Positions 1-6,463 of a stretch of 6,463 nucleotides of DNA are shown here, piece by piece (within the stretch, counting starts at the first letter, position 1; every line of letters starts with the position of its first letter). A program made the translations under genes and the position numbers. The notes under the pieces were generated by a model that was not told the DNA's origin, searched no databases, and saw nothing but the letters and a program-made list of their open reading frames with translations. The stretch covers positions 1-6,463 of the forward strand of contig DOOY01000015.1 of the NCBI GenBank assembly GCA_003514765.1, given 5' to 3'. The stretch comes from Nitrosomonas sp. GTDB lineage: Bacteria; Pseudomonadota; Gammaproteobacteria; Burkholderiales; Nitrosomonadaceae.

Positions 1-94
1 TGACTTAACTTCCAAAATCTGGAACCGGTTGGGTATTTAAAGATATTTTTTGAGAAATTCCTAAGTTTGATCGCTTTCGAATTGATATGATCTT

Positions 95-123
95 TTTTCA
101 GATTAAGCAAGCAGGTATATAAT
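95..123 (+). promoter_or_regulatory. Putative sigma70 promoter for the membrane-protein gene (and perhaps folD)
   Basis: A perfect TATAAT -10 box lies at 118-123. A TTTTCA -35-like hexamer (4 of 6 matches to TTGACA) lies at 95-100, giving an ideal 17-base spacer. Transcription would start near 130, leaving a leader of about 40 bases before the ATG at 171, with the ribosome binding site in between. It is the best promoter match I could find by eye in the window. With only a 28-base gap after the first gene, the transcript probably continues into folD. The prediction is from consensus only. Confidence 0.5.
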
Positions 124-155
124 GCTGAAAATATTTAAAGTCATCAAAAATATAT

Positions 156-161
156 AAGGTG
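156..161 (+). promoter_or_regulatory. Ribosome binding site that decides the start of the first gene
   Basis: AAGGTG at 156-161 contains AGGTG, complementary to the 16S rRNA 3' end, and sits 9 bases before the ATG at 171. A longer reading frame opens at a GTG at 159, but that codon lies inside this site and has only A/T-rich sequence before it. ATG 171 is therefore the better start. Confidence 0.6.
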
Positions 162-170
162 TTTTTCAAA

Positions 171-845
171 ATGGATGAAAAAAAGAATGATCCTGAAATA
201 AAAACTGAAAAAGTATCTATTCCAGATATATCGCCAGTTGATGCATGTGTCGACCATGGGCGCAACATTTTGGCTACACAGCTAGGTTTTGTGAAAGAAA
301 AAAACTTCGATTTTGCGCCTGAGTTCAGGGATATGACGACACAGCTATATTTGTTTGGTGTCATGTGGAAGTATGCCGAAGATTTGGATAATGTTGAAAA
401 TGCCCGAGAAACGGCTTTTGCAGCCATGGAAACAATGCTTGTTCGAGATAATACGAAGCCTAAGGATGCCACCAAACGGGTTGAATTTTTGAAAAAAATG
501 TCCAAAATGGAAGATGGAAGCAATGCGTTGGCTGTCGCCATCGGTTATGATTCCCAGCCTGATGATCATAGTCTGGTGGAAGTTTTTGAGCATTATACCG
601 ATGATATTCAGGTTTCCGGCGCTTTCTGGCGGCTTTATGACCGTAGCAGAAAAACAATGTTGTATGGCGGGCTTTTTGTCGCTTTTGTGGTTATCTGGTT
701 TGTGACGCTGTTCATGCCGGGCAATAGTACGCTGGCCATACTTGCTGCGGGGCTGATATCGGCTGCATTATTTGTCATTCCAGTGTTCTTGGTTGCACTG
801 TTGATTTATCATCTGAAACTCAAGAAGGCCAAACAATCCATTTGA
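171..845 (+). CDS. Unrecognised protein with two C-terminal transmembrane helices
   Basis: I do not recognise this 224-residue protein. Residues 1-20 are highly charged (Lys/Glu/Asp). Residues 21-160 look soluble and mostly helical, with aromatic patches such as [14 protein letters not shown] (60-72) and [11 protein letters not shown] (151-161). Two hydrophobic helices follow, at about 164-182 and 187-213, separated by a short MPGNST turn. Basic residues flank them (DRSRK before, KLKKAK after), so by the positive-inside rule both termini should be cytoplasmic with a tight periplasmic hairpin. There is no signal peptide and no catalytic motif I can name. The start is ATG 171 on the strength of AAGGTG at 156-161; starting at GTG 159 would add four residues. 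It has its own likely promoter at 95-123 and lies 28 bases before folD, so the two are probably cotranscribed, though that does not establish a shared function. The open frame, good start signals and coherent topology make a real gene likely. Confidence 0.8.
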   Translation: MDEKKNDPEIKTEKVSIPDISPVDACVDHGRNILATQLGFVKEKNFDFAPEFRDMTTQLYLFGVMWKYAEDLDNVENARETAFAAMETMLVRDNTKPKDATKRVEFLKKMSKMEDGSNALAVAIGYDSQPDDHSLVEVFEHYTDDIQVSGAFWRLYDRSRKTMLYGGLFVAFVVIWFVTLFMPGNSTLAILAAGLISAALFVIPVFLVALLIYHLKLKKAKQSI

Positions 846-873
846 ACTGCAAAATAATCGGCTGCTGGCAAGA

Positions 874-1719
874 ATGAGTGCACAGATCATCGATGGGAAA
901 CTGCTTGCACATAATGTGCGGGCGGAATGGAAACTTCGCGCATCCAGACTGACAGAGCAGGGGAACAGGCCGGGACTTGCCGTCATCATGGTCGGTGATA
1001 ATCCGGCTTCAGAGATTTATGTACGTAACAAAGTCAAAGCGTGTAGTGAGATTGGCATACATTCCGAGGTGCACCATTTTTCAAGCAGCACGCAACAGGA
1101 TGAAGTGCTGGATTGTATTAGAATTCTCAATCAAAATAAGCATGTCCACGGTATTCTGGTACAACTGCCGTTACCGGCACATTTCGAAAATAATAAAGTC
1201 ATAGCTTCGATTGCGATAGAGAAAGATGTTGATGGCTTCCATTTATATAATGTGGGCGCATTGGTTGCCGGGAATGCCAATTTTGCGCCATGCACGCCTT
1301 ATGGTGTGATGATTATGTTGGAAAAGTATCAAATTGCAATTGAGGGTCAGCATGCTGTTGTTGTCGGGCGCAGTAATATTGTGGGTAAGCCGATGGCGAT
1401 GATGTTACTGGAGCGGAGTGCAACGGTTACAATATGTACATCAAAAACACAGAATTTGATGCAGTTTACCCGCGCAGCCGATATTCTGGTAGTTGCGACC
1501 GGCAAACCTCAAATGGTTACAGCAGAAATGGTTAAGCCGGGTGCTACGGTCATTGATGTTGGCATCAACCGGTTACCAAACGGTAAGCTTTGTGGTGATG
1601 TTGAGTTTTCTTCGGTGAAAGAAGTTGCGGGTTATGTCACACCGGTTCCTGGCGGCGTGGGTCCCATGACAATTACCATGTTATTGTGCAATACCATACA
1701 GGCTGCTGAACGTATATAA
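874..1719 (+). CDS. folD: Bifunctional methylenetetrahydrofolate dehydrogenase / methenyltetrahydrofolate cyclohydrolase
   Basis: FolD oxidises 5,10-methylene-THF with NADP+ to 5,10-methenyl-THF and hydrolyses that to 10-formyl-THF in the cytoplasm, supplying one-carbon units for purine and formyl-Met synthesis. The 281 residues match the usual family length (about 280-300). The N-terminal catalytic domain holds the folate-site motif [15 protein letters not shown], with Tyr49 and catalytic Lys53; Gln97 in GILVQLPLP; and Asp120 in KDVDGFH. The Rossmann part has GRSNIVGKP (165-173) for the NADP phosphate region, and the C-terminal family signature [10 protein letters not shown] is at 257-266. 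All catalytic residues known from E. coli and human FolD are present. The start ATG 874 gives MSAQIIDGK, aligning with E. coli MAAKIIDGK, although the preceding GGCAAGA is a poor ribosome binding site. Translational coupling to the gene ending 28 bases upstream could compensate (inference). Confidence 0.97.
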   Translation: MSAQIIDGKLLAHNVRAEWKLRASRLTEQGNRPGLAVIMVGDNPASEIYVRNKVKACSEIGIHSEVHHFSSSTQQDEVLDCIRILNQNKHVHGILVQLPLPAHFENNKVIASIAIEKDVDGFHLYNVGALVAGNANFAPCTPYGVMIMLEKYQIAIEGQHAVVVGRSNIVGKPMAMMLLERSATVTICTSKTQNLMQFTRAADILVVATGKPQMVTAEMVKPGATVIDVGINRLPNGKLCGDVEFSSVKEVAGYVTPVPGGVGPMTITMLLCNTIQAAERI

Positions 1720-1747
1720 ATAATTTACATAAACAAATATACGGCGC

Positions 1748-1759
1748 TGTATGTATACA
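1748..1759 (+). promoter_or_regulatory. Palindromic candidate operator before aceE
   Basis: The sequence TGTAT-GT-ATACA is an inverted repeat with perfect 5-base arms, and its right part is the perfect palindrome TGTATACA (1752-1759). It sits 31 bases before the aceE ATG. TGTATACA resembles half-site arrangements used by some GntR-family (FCD subgroup) repressors, a group that includes PdhR, the regulator of pdh operons in enterobacteria, although PdhR itself prefers a different site. An 8-base palindrome is common by chance, so this is only a candidate. Confidence 0.2.
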
Positions 1760-1790
1760 AATCTGTTTAATATAATGGGACTCGAACATA

Positions 1791-4451
1791 ATGGAATCAC
1801 AACCTGATATAGACCCGCAAGAGACACAGGAATGGCTGGATGCACTGGAGTCTGTATTAGTCAATGAAGGGCCTGAACGTGCCCATTTTTTATTGGAAAA
1901 GCTGGTTGAAAAAGCCCGCCGTTCGGGCACTTATCTGCCTTATAGTGCAAATACCGCCTATATTAATACCATTCCGACCGGCAAAGAAGAACGTTCTCCC
2001 GGTGATAACGCCATAGAACACCGCATTCGCTCGTATGTACGTTGGAATGCCATGGCAATGGTATTGAGAGCCAATAGAGCAACCAATGTAGGTGGACATA
2101 TTGCGAGTTTTGCATCAGCCGCCACACTTTATGATATTGGTTACAATCATTTCTGGCATTCACCCAGTGAGAATCACGGTGGTGATCTGGTTTATGTGCA
2201 GGGCCATTCATCTCCTGGTATTTATGCGTATGCTTTTCTTGCCGGAGAATTGACTGAAGAACAATTAAACAATTTTCGTCAGGAAGCAGGTGGTAATGGC
2301 CTGTCTTCCTATCCGCACCCCTGGCTTATGCCTTCATTCTGGCAATTTCCAACTGTATCCATGGGCCTTGGCCCTATAATGGCCCTTTATCAGGCACGTT
2401 TTATGAAATACCTGGGAAGCCGCGGCCTGGTAAATACTGAAGGTCGCAAAATCTGGGCATTTATGGGTGATGGAGAAATGGATGAACCTGAATCTCTGGG
2501 CGCCATTACCCTTGCATCACGCGAGAAACTTGACAACCTGATTTTTGTAGTCAATTGCAATCTGCAACGGCTTGATGGGCCGGTCAGGGGTAACGGCAAA
2601 GTTATTCAAGAATTGGAAGCAGCGTTCCGCGGAGCGGGTTGGAATGTAATAAAAGTGATCTGGGGTTCATATTGGGATCCTTTGCTGGCGAAGGACACCA
2701 AAGGATTGTTGCAAAAACGCATGATGGAGTGCGTTGATGGTGAGTATCAGAATTTCAAATCCCGCGATGGCGCATACGTACGCAAGCATTTTTTTGGTAA
2801 ATATCCGGAATTGCTGGAAATGGTTGCCAATATGTCAGACGATGATATCTGGCGTTTGAACCGGGGTGGCCATGACCCGTACAAGGTATATGCCGCCTAT
2901 GCCGAGGCGGTGAAGCATAAGGGACAACCAACGGTCATTCTGGCCAAGACGATTAAGGGTTATGGCATGGGTGAGGCCGGTGAAGCGCAGAATATTACGC
3001 ATCAGCAGAAAAAAATGGGAACCACCTCACTGAAGGCGTTTCGTAATCGGTTTGGCTTGGATATACCTGACGACAAGATTGATGATATTCCCTACCTGAC
3101 CTTTGACAAGGATGCATCTGAATATGTCTATATGCAAGAGCGCCGTGAGGCGTTGGGTGGGTTCTATCATCGCCGCAGACGACAGGCTGATTCGTTGCAA
3201 ATACCACCATTGACAGCCTTTGAATCCATGTTGAAGGCAAGCGGTGAAGGCCGTGAATCTTCAACAACGATGGCCTATGTACGTATCCTGGGTACGCTGG
3301 TTAAGGATAAGCAGATTGGTAAACATGTTGTGCCGATTGTTGCCGACGAGTCACGCACTTTTGGTATGGAAGGCATGTTCCGTCAGTTGGGTATTTGGTC
3401 ATCCGTTGGGCAGCTTTATACACCACAGGACGCAGATCAGTTGATGTATTACAAAGAAGACAAACATGGCCAGATTTTGCAGGAAGGCATAAATGAAGCG
3501 GGTGCCTTGTCATCATGGATAGCCGCAGCAACGGCATACAGTACACATGGTATACAAATGATTCCTTTCTTTATTTTTTATTCCATGTTTGGTTTTCAAC
3601 GTGTGGGAGACCTGATTTGGGCGGCAGGAGACATGCGGTGCCGTGGTTTTCTGATGGGAGGAACTGCAGGGCGCACTACACTCAATGGCGAAGGATTGCA
3701 GCATGAAGATGGTCATAGTCATGTTGTTGCTTCCACTGTACCGAATTGCATTTCTTATGATCCGACCTTCGCCTACGAGCTGGCCGTAATCATTCAAGAT
3801 GGCTTGCGTCGTATGTATCAGGACCAGCAAGATGTTTTTTATTACATTACTGTCATGAATGAAAATTATCCGCATCCGGAAATGCCCAAGGGTATTGAAC
3901 AGCATATTTTGAAAGGCATGTACCTTTACAATGAAGCCGGTAAGCGCAGTAAAGGCCCTCGCGTACAATTGCTGGGATCAGGCACAATCCTGCATGAAGT
4001 GATAGCGGCTGCCGAAATTCTGAAAAAAGACTATGGCGTGAATGCAGATGTGTGGAGCGTTACAAGTTTTACTGAATTAAGACGCGAGGCCTTGCGTGTG
4101 AGCAGATGGAATATGTTGCACCCTGAAAAAAAGGCAAAGACATCGCATGTTGAAGATTGTTTGCAAAAACGTAATGGTCCTGTGATTGCCGCAACCGACT
4201 ATATGAAAATTTATGCCGATCAGATCCGTGAATTTGTTCCGGGTTGTTATCGCGTACTGGGCACAGATGGCTTTGGACGTTCTGATACCCGTAATAAACT
4301 GCGCCAATTCTTTGAAATTGACCGTTACTATATAACCGTTGCCGCGCTCAAGGCTTTGGCGGATGAAGAGAAGATACCCAAAGATAAGGTAACACAGGCA
4401 ATTAAGCAATTTGATATTGATCCGGAAAAACCCGATCCGGTTACACTATAA
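1791..4451 (+). CDS. aceE: Pyruvate dehydrogenase E1 component, homodimeric type
   Basis: This is the ThDP-dependent E1 of the pyruvate dehydrogenase complex. It decarboxylates pyruvate and reductively acetylates the lipoyl group of AceF. At 886 residues it is almost exactly the length of E. coli AceE (887) and is colinear with it throughout. The ThDP/Mg site is GDGEMDEPES (226-235, Asp227) with NCNLQRLDGPV (255-265, Asn257 and Gln259). Active-site histidines are His103 (GGHIASF), His139 (QGHSSPG), His404 (NITHQQKKMG) and His638 (GLQHEDGHSH). Glu569 in GINEAGA is the residue expected to activate the cofactor. The C-terminal domain ends with RVLGTDGFGRSDTR (821-834). The N-terminus DIDPQETQEWLDALESVL matches the E2-binding region of the family and supports ATG 1791; only a weak GGGA precedes it. 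aceF follows after about 100 bases, encoding its partner. No key residue is missing and no frameshift is seen. Confidence 0.98.
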   Translation: MESQPDIDPQETQEWLDALESVLVNEGPERAHFLLEKLVEKARRSGTYLPYSANTAYINTIPTGKEERSPGDNAIEHRIRSYVRWNAMAMVLRANRATNVGGHIASFASAATLYDIGYNHFWHSPSENHGGDLVYVQGHSSPGIYAYAFLAGELTEEQLNNFRQEAGGNGLSSYPHPWLMPSFWQFPTVSMGLGPIMALYQARFMKYLGSRGLVNTEGRKIWAFMGDGEMDEPESLGAITLASREKLDNLIFVVNCNLQRLDGPVRGNGKVIQELEAAFRGAGWNVIKVIWGSYWDPLLAKDTKGLLQKRMMECVDGEYQNFKSRDGAYVRKHFFGKYPELLEMVANMSDDDIWRLNRGGHDPYKVYAAYAEAVKHKGQPTVILAKTIKGYGMGEAGEAQNITHQQKKMGTTSLKAFRNRFGLDIPDDKIDDIPYLTFDKDASEYVYMQERREALGGFYHRRRRQADSLQIPPLTAFESMLKASGEGRESSTTMAYVRILGTLVKDKQIGKHVVPIVADESRTFGMEGMFRQLGIWSSVGQLYTPQDADQLMYYKEDKHGQILQEGINEAGALSSWIAAATAYSTHGIQMIPFFIFYSMFGFQRVGDLIWAAGDMRCRGFLMGGTAGRTTLNGEGLQHEDGHSHVVASTVPNCISYDPTFAYELAVIIQDGLRRMYQDQQDVFYYITVMNENYPHPEMPKGIEQHILKGMYLYNEAGKRSKGPRVQLLGSGTILHEVIAAAEILKKDYGVNADVWSVTSFTELRREALRVSRWNMLHPEKKAKTSHVEDCLQKRNGPVIAATDYMKIYADQIREFVPGCYRVLGTDGFGRSDTRNKLRQFFEIDRYYITVAALKALADEEKIPKDKVTQAIKQFDIDPEKPDPVTL

Positions 4452-4467
4452 TCATTCGGCATTTGAA

Positions 4468-4497
4468 TTGAATAATCAAGTTTAAGAGAGATATAAC
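4468..4497 (+). promoter_or_regulatory. Possible internal promoter in front of aceF
   Basis: TTGAAT at 4468-4473 (4 of 6 matches to the -35 consensus) and TATAAC at 4492-4497 (5 of 6 matches to TATAAT) are 18 bases apart. The predicted transcript would begin near 4504 and carry a leader of about 50 bases to the GTG at 4553. The aceE-aceF gap is rather long for a tightly coupled pair, leaving room for a promoter that adds E2 over E1. The region is A/T-rich, so a chance match is quite possible. Confidence 0.33.
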
Positions 4498-4541
4498 GAC
4501 TTTGGGTACATTAAAATTGCTTTTCCGTGTTTTTATCATTT

Positions 4542-4546
4542 AAGGA
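4542..4546 (+). promoter_or_regulatory. Ribosome binding site that decides the aceF start
   Basis: AAGGA at 4542-4546 is a good Shine-Dalgarno sequence. It touches the ATG at 4547 with no spacing, which would not work well, but lies 6 bases before the in-frame GTG at 4553, which is a normal distance. This favours GTG 4553 as the start. Confidence 0.6.
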
Positions 4547-4552
4547 ATGCAT

Positions 4553-5932
4553 GTGGGAGAACTTAAAACAGTATTCATTCCGGATATTGGAGACTTTGAG
4601 GATGTGCCTGTTATCGAAGTGTTTATTAGAGCCGGAAGTCAGGTTAATGCGGAAGATCCTTTAATTGCACTGGAATCTGACAAAGCGACGATTGATATAC
4701 CGGCACCCTTTTCGGGCGTAGTCAAAGAACTCAAAGTCAAATCCGGAGATAAAGTTTCAGAAGGCACAGCCATAGCAATTATGGAAGTGACGGAATCGGC
4801 GGCAGAAGAATCTAAAGATGTTGAAGCTTCGAACAAGCCGGATAATAGTGAGGAAGTAATAGACAAGGAGTCCGAGAAGCAAGTTCAGTCTCAGTCGCAA
4901 TCGGCCATGAATACCATAGCAGCTGAGCCCGTAGCAGAAGCAGAGCAAAAACAGATTCCACAAACCGACCCGCCAATTATTGCGGTATCCGATGAAACCG
5001 TTTCTTCCAAAGCGCATGCAGGTCCGTCAGTACGCCGTTTTGCCCGTGAATTGGGTGTTAACCTTGATTTGATTACAGGGAGCGGCCCTAAGCAGCGTAT
5101 TCTGAAAGAAGATGTTCAAGCGTTTGTAAAAGCCAAATTGTCACAAGTGCAAATGGACAGCAAAAATACTGGAATGGGTGCAGTACTTGATTTGTTGCCC
5201 TGGCCACAAGTCGATTTTGCAAAGTACGGACCGGTCGAAATAAAGTCTTTGTCACGAATCAAACAAATTGCCGGCGCGAATTTGTATCGCAACTGGATCA
5301 TGATTCCACATGTAACGCAATTTGATGAAGCGGATATTACCGATCTGGAGACATTGCGCAAAGAATCCAACGCAACGGAAAAGAAGGACGCAGTCAAATT
5401 AACACTGTTATCATTTTTAATGAAAGCGTTGATTGCATCACTCAAAAAATTCCCGGAATTCAATGCATCGTTGGATAAGGATGCCAGCGGGGAAACCAAT
5501 CTGGTTGTCAAGCGCTATTATCACATCGGTTTTGCTGTAGATACGATCAATGGTCTTGTTGTACCCGTTATCCGGGACGTTGACCAGAAAGGTGTCGTAG
5601 CTATAGCGCGCGAATTAGGCGAACTGGCAGCCTTGGCCCGCGAAGGCAAGCTTAAACCCACTCAAATGCAGGGTGCCAGTTTTACAATATCCAGTTTAGG
5701 AGGTATCGGTGGTACAGCTTTTACGCCGATTATTAATGCGCCTGAGGTCGCGATCCTCGGTGTTTCCAAAGCTGCTTATAAACCGGTTTATCGAGAAGGG
5801 CAATTTGTGCCGCGTTTGGTGCTGCCACTTTCATTATCCTATGATCACCGGGTGATAGATGGTGCGGCTGCAGCACGATTTACTTCACATCTGGCAGAGG
5901 TGTTGACGGATATGCGATTGGCACTGTTGTAA
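4553..5932 (+). CDS. aceF: Dihydrolipoyllysine acetyltransferase, E2 of pyruvate dehydrogenase
   Basis: AceF forms the core of the pyruvate dehydrogenase complex and transfers the acetyl group from its lipoyl arm to CoA. From GTG 4553 it has 459 residues; the ATG two codons upstream would give 461 but is too close to AAGGA (4542-4546). Domains in order, counted from the GTG: one lipoyl domain (about 3-79) with lipoylated Lys44 in ESDKAT; a flexible linker (80-155) rich in Glu, Ser, Gln and Ala; the peripheral-subunit-binding domain (156-193, containing SVRRFARELGVNL and GSGPKQRILKEDV) that holds E1/E3; a second linker with LPWPQVDFAKYGPVE; and the catalytic domain with YDHRVIDG near the C-terminus, whose His432 and Asp436 are the acetyltransfer residues. 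E. coli AceF has three lipoyl domains, so this is the shorter single-domain form found in many proteobacteria. It directly follows its partner aceE. Confidence 0.96.
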   Translation: MGELKTVFIPDIGDFEDVPVIEVFIRAGSQVNAEDPLIALESDKATIDIPAPFSGVVKELKVKSGDKVSEGTAIAIMEVTESAAEESKDVEASNKPDNSEEVIDKESEKQVQSQSQSAMNTIAAEPVAEAEQKQIPQTDPPIIAVSDETVSSKAHAGPSVRRFARELGVNLDLITGSGPKQRILKEDVQAFVKAKLSQVQMDSKNTGMGAVLDLLPWPQVDFAKYGPVEIKSLSRIKQIAGANLYRNWIMIPHVTQFDEADITDLETLRKESNATEKKDAVKLTLLSFLMKALIASLKKFPEFNASLDKDASGETNLVVKRYYHIGFAVDTINGLVVPVIRDVDQKGVVAIARELGELAALAREGKLKPTQMQGASFTISSLGGIGGTAFTPIINAPEVAILGVSKAAYKPVYREGQFVPRLVLPLSLSYDHRVIDGAAAARFTSHLAEVLTDMRLALL

Positions 5933-5973
5933 AGCATTACACATGTTAATTGGGATTACGTTAAATATTGATC

Positions 5974-6463
5974 ATGACTGACTATTCCCTGGTCGGTATT
6001 TACGGTGGTACATTCGATCCAGTTCATTACGGCCATTTGCGCGTGGCGGAGGAGCTTGTTGATACCATCGCGTTCGATCAGTTTTTTTTTGTGCCTGCAG
6101 GTGAGCCGCGTTTGCGTGAAGCACCGATTGCATCTAAATACCACCGCACCAGAATGGTGGCACTTTCGATACAGAATAATCCGAGGTTTTCCCTGGATAA
6201 GCGCGAAATAAAACGCGCTGGCGTAAGTGCCACAGTGGAATCATTACGGGAATATCATACGGAGTATAATGGAAAGGCGGCACTTTGTTTTATCATGGGC
6301 GCCGATACTTTTTTAAAGATTCACCACTGGCACCACTGGCTTGAAATATTTCAGTTATGCCATTTAGTTATCGTGGATCGTCCCGACAGCATGCGTATAA
6401 TGGATCGGCGCAATTTTCCGCCGGTAATACAAGATGCATGCGCATCGCGCTGGATAACCTGCC
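5974..6463 (+). CDS. nadD: Nicotinate-nucleotide adenylyltransferase, 5' part (cut by window edge)
   Basis: NadD transfers AMP from ATP to nicotinate mononucleotide, making deamido-NAD in the cytoplasm, the penultimate step of NAD synthesis. The first 163 codons are visible and open to the right edge; a complete NadD is about 210-220 residues. The nucleotidyltransferase motif GGTFDPVHYGHLR (11-23) with its two histidines is intact, as are FVPAGEP (39-45), LDKREIKRAG (74-83), CFIMGADTF (105-113) and HHW. The C-terminal ISxTxIR motif would lie beyond the edge. The region usually PPH(K/R) in the family reads EPRLR here. ATG 5974 begins MTDYSLVGIYGGTF, matching the family start, and an in-frame TAA at 5962 limits any extension; there is no clear ribosome binding site. 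The gene starts 41 bases after aceF, with no obvious terminator between, so it may be read from the aceEF transcript. It contains a run of nine T (6082-6090). Confidence 0.95.
   Translation, partial: MTDYSLVGIYGGTFDPVHYGHLRVAEELVDTIAFDQFFFVPAGEPRLREAPIASKYHRTRMVALSIQNNPRFSLDKREIKRAGVSATVESLREYHTEYNGKAALCFIMGADTFLKIHHWHHWLEIFQLCHLVIVDRPDSMRIMDRRNFPPVIQDACASRWITC

Noticed and set aside
23..30. The palindrome AACCGGTT near the left edge.
   Set aside because: A single 8-base palindrome with no second copy and no nearby gene start is expected by chance.
2..40. A short open stretch reading DLTSKIWNRLGI followed by TAA, possibly the C-terminus of a gene lying to the left.
   Set aside because: It is only 12 codons, matches nothing I recognise, and one of three frames being open over 36 bases is expected by chance. 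The true upstream gene cannot be judged from this window.
98..541. A 147-codon open frame on the - strand opposite the first gene.
   Set aside because: It lies opposite a better-supported + strand gene, starts without a convincing ribosome binding site, has no recognisable domain, and its composition (Ser/Phe-rich) is typical of an antisense shadow.
1738..1753. A weak hairpin (ATACG-GCGC-TGTAT) after folD that could be a terminator.
   Set aside because: The stem is only five base pairs including a G-U pair, and no T-run follows, so it does not look like an intrinsic terminator.
1771..1776. A perfect TATAAT just before aceE as a -10 box.
   Set aside because: No acceptable -35 hexamer lies 16-18 bases upstream, and transcription would start about 8 bases before the ATG, making an almost leaderless message. 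I mention it only alongside the palindrome.
3513..3968. A 151-codon open frame on the - strand inside aceE.
   Set aside because: It is wholly inside the highly conserved catalytic region of aceE, and its product resembles no known family; it is a shadow of the coding strand.

Overview
The window looks like ordinary chromosomal core metabolism from a Gram-negative betaproteobacterium. A member of the Nitrosomonadaceae (Nitrosomonas-like) is my best guess. The reasons are the homodimeric-type pyruvate dehydrogenase E1 (AceE) followed by a single-lipoyl-domain AceF carrying an LPWPxVDFxKYG linker signature, the neighbouring folD and nadD, and the moderately AT-rich composition. The species guess rests on family resemblance, not on a search.

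Layout, all on the + strand. Bases 1-170 are non-coding or the tail of an unseen gene, and end in a good sigma70-type promoter (95-123) and a ribosome binding site. Bases 171-845 encode an unrecognised protein with a soluble N-terminal part and two C-terminal membrane helices. Bases 874-1719 are folD, a bifunctional methylene-THF dehydrogenase/cyclohydrolase with all key residues. After a 71-base gap containing a small palindrome comes aceE (1791-4451), the full-length pyruvate dehydrogenase E1. A 95-base gap with a possible internal promoter leads to aceF (4553-5932), the E2 dihydrolipoyl acetyltransferase. From 5974 the window runs into nadD (nicotinate-nucleotide adenylyltransferase), cut by the right edge after 163 codons.

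AceE and AceF are two of the three parts of the pyruvate dehydrogenase complex: E1 decarboxylates pyruvate and loads the acetyl group on the lipoyl arm of E2, which hands it to CoA. The E3 subunit (lpd) is not in the window. FolD handles one-carbon units and makes NADPH; NadD makes the NAD precursor on which PDH depends. The genes are close (gaps of 28, 71, 101 and 41 bases) with no convincing terminator between them, so read-through is plausible, with extra promoters possible before aceE and aceF.

I found no mobile element, CRISPR array, RNA gene or clear novel system. The points most worth a second look are the unrecognised membrane protein before folD, the likely GTG start of aceF, and the palindrome in front of aceE.
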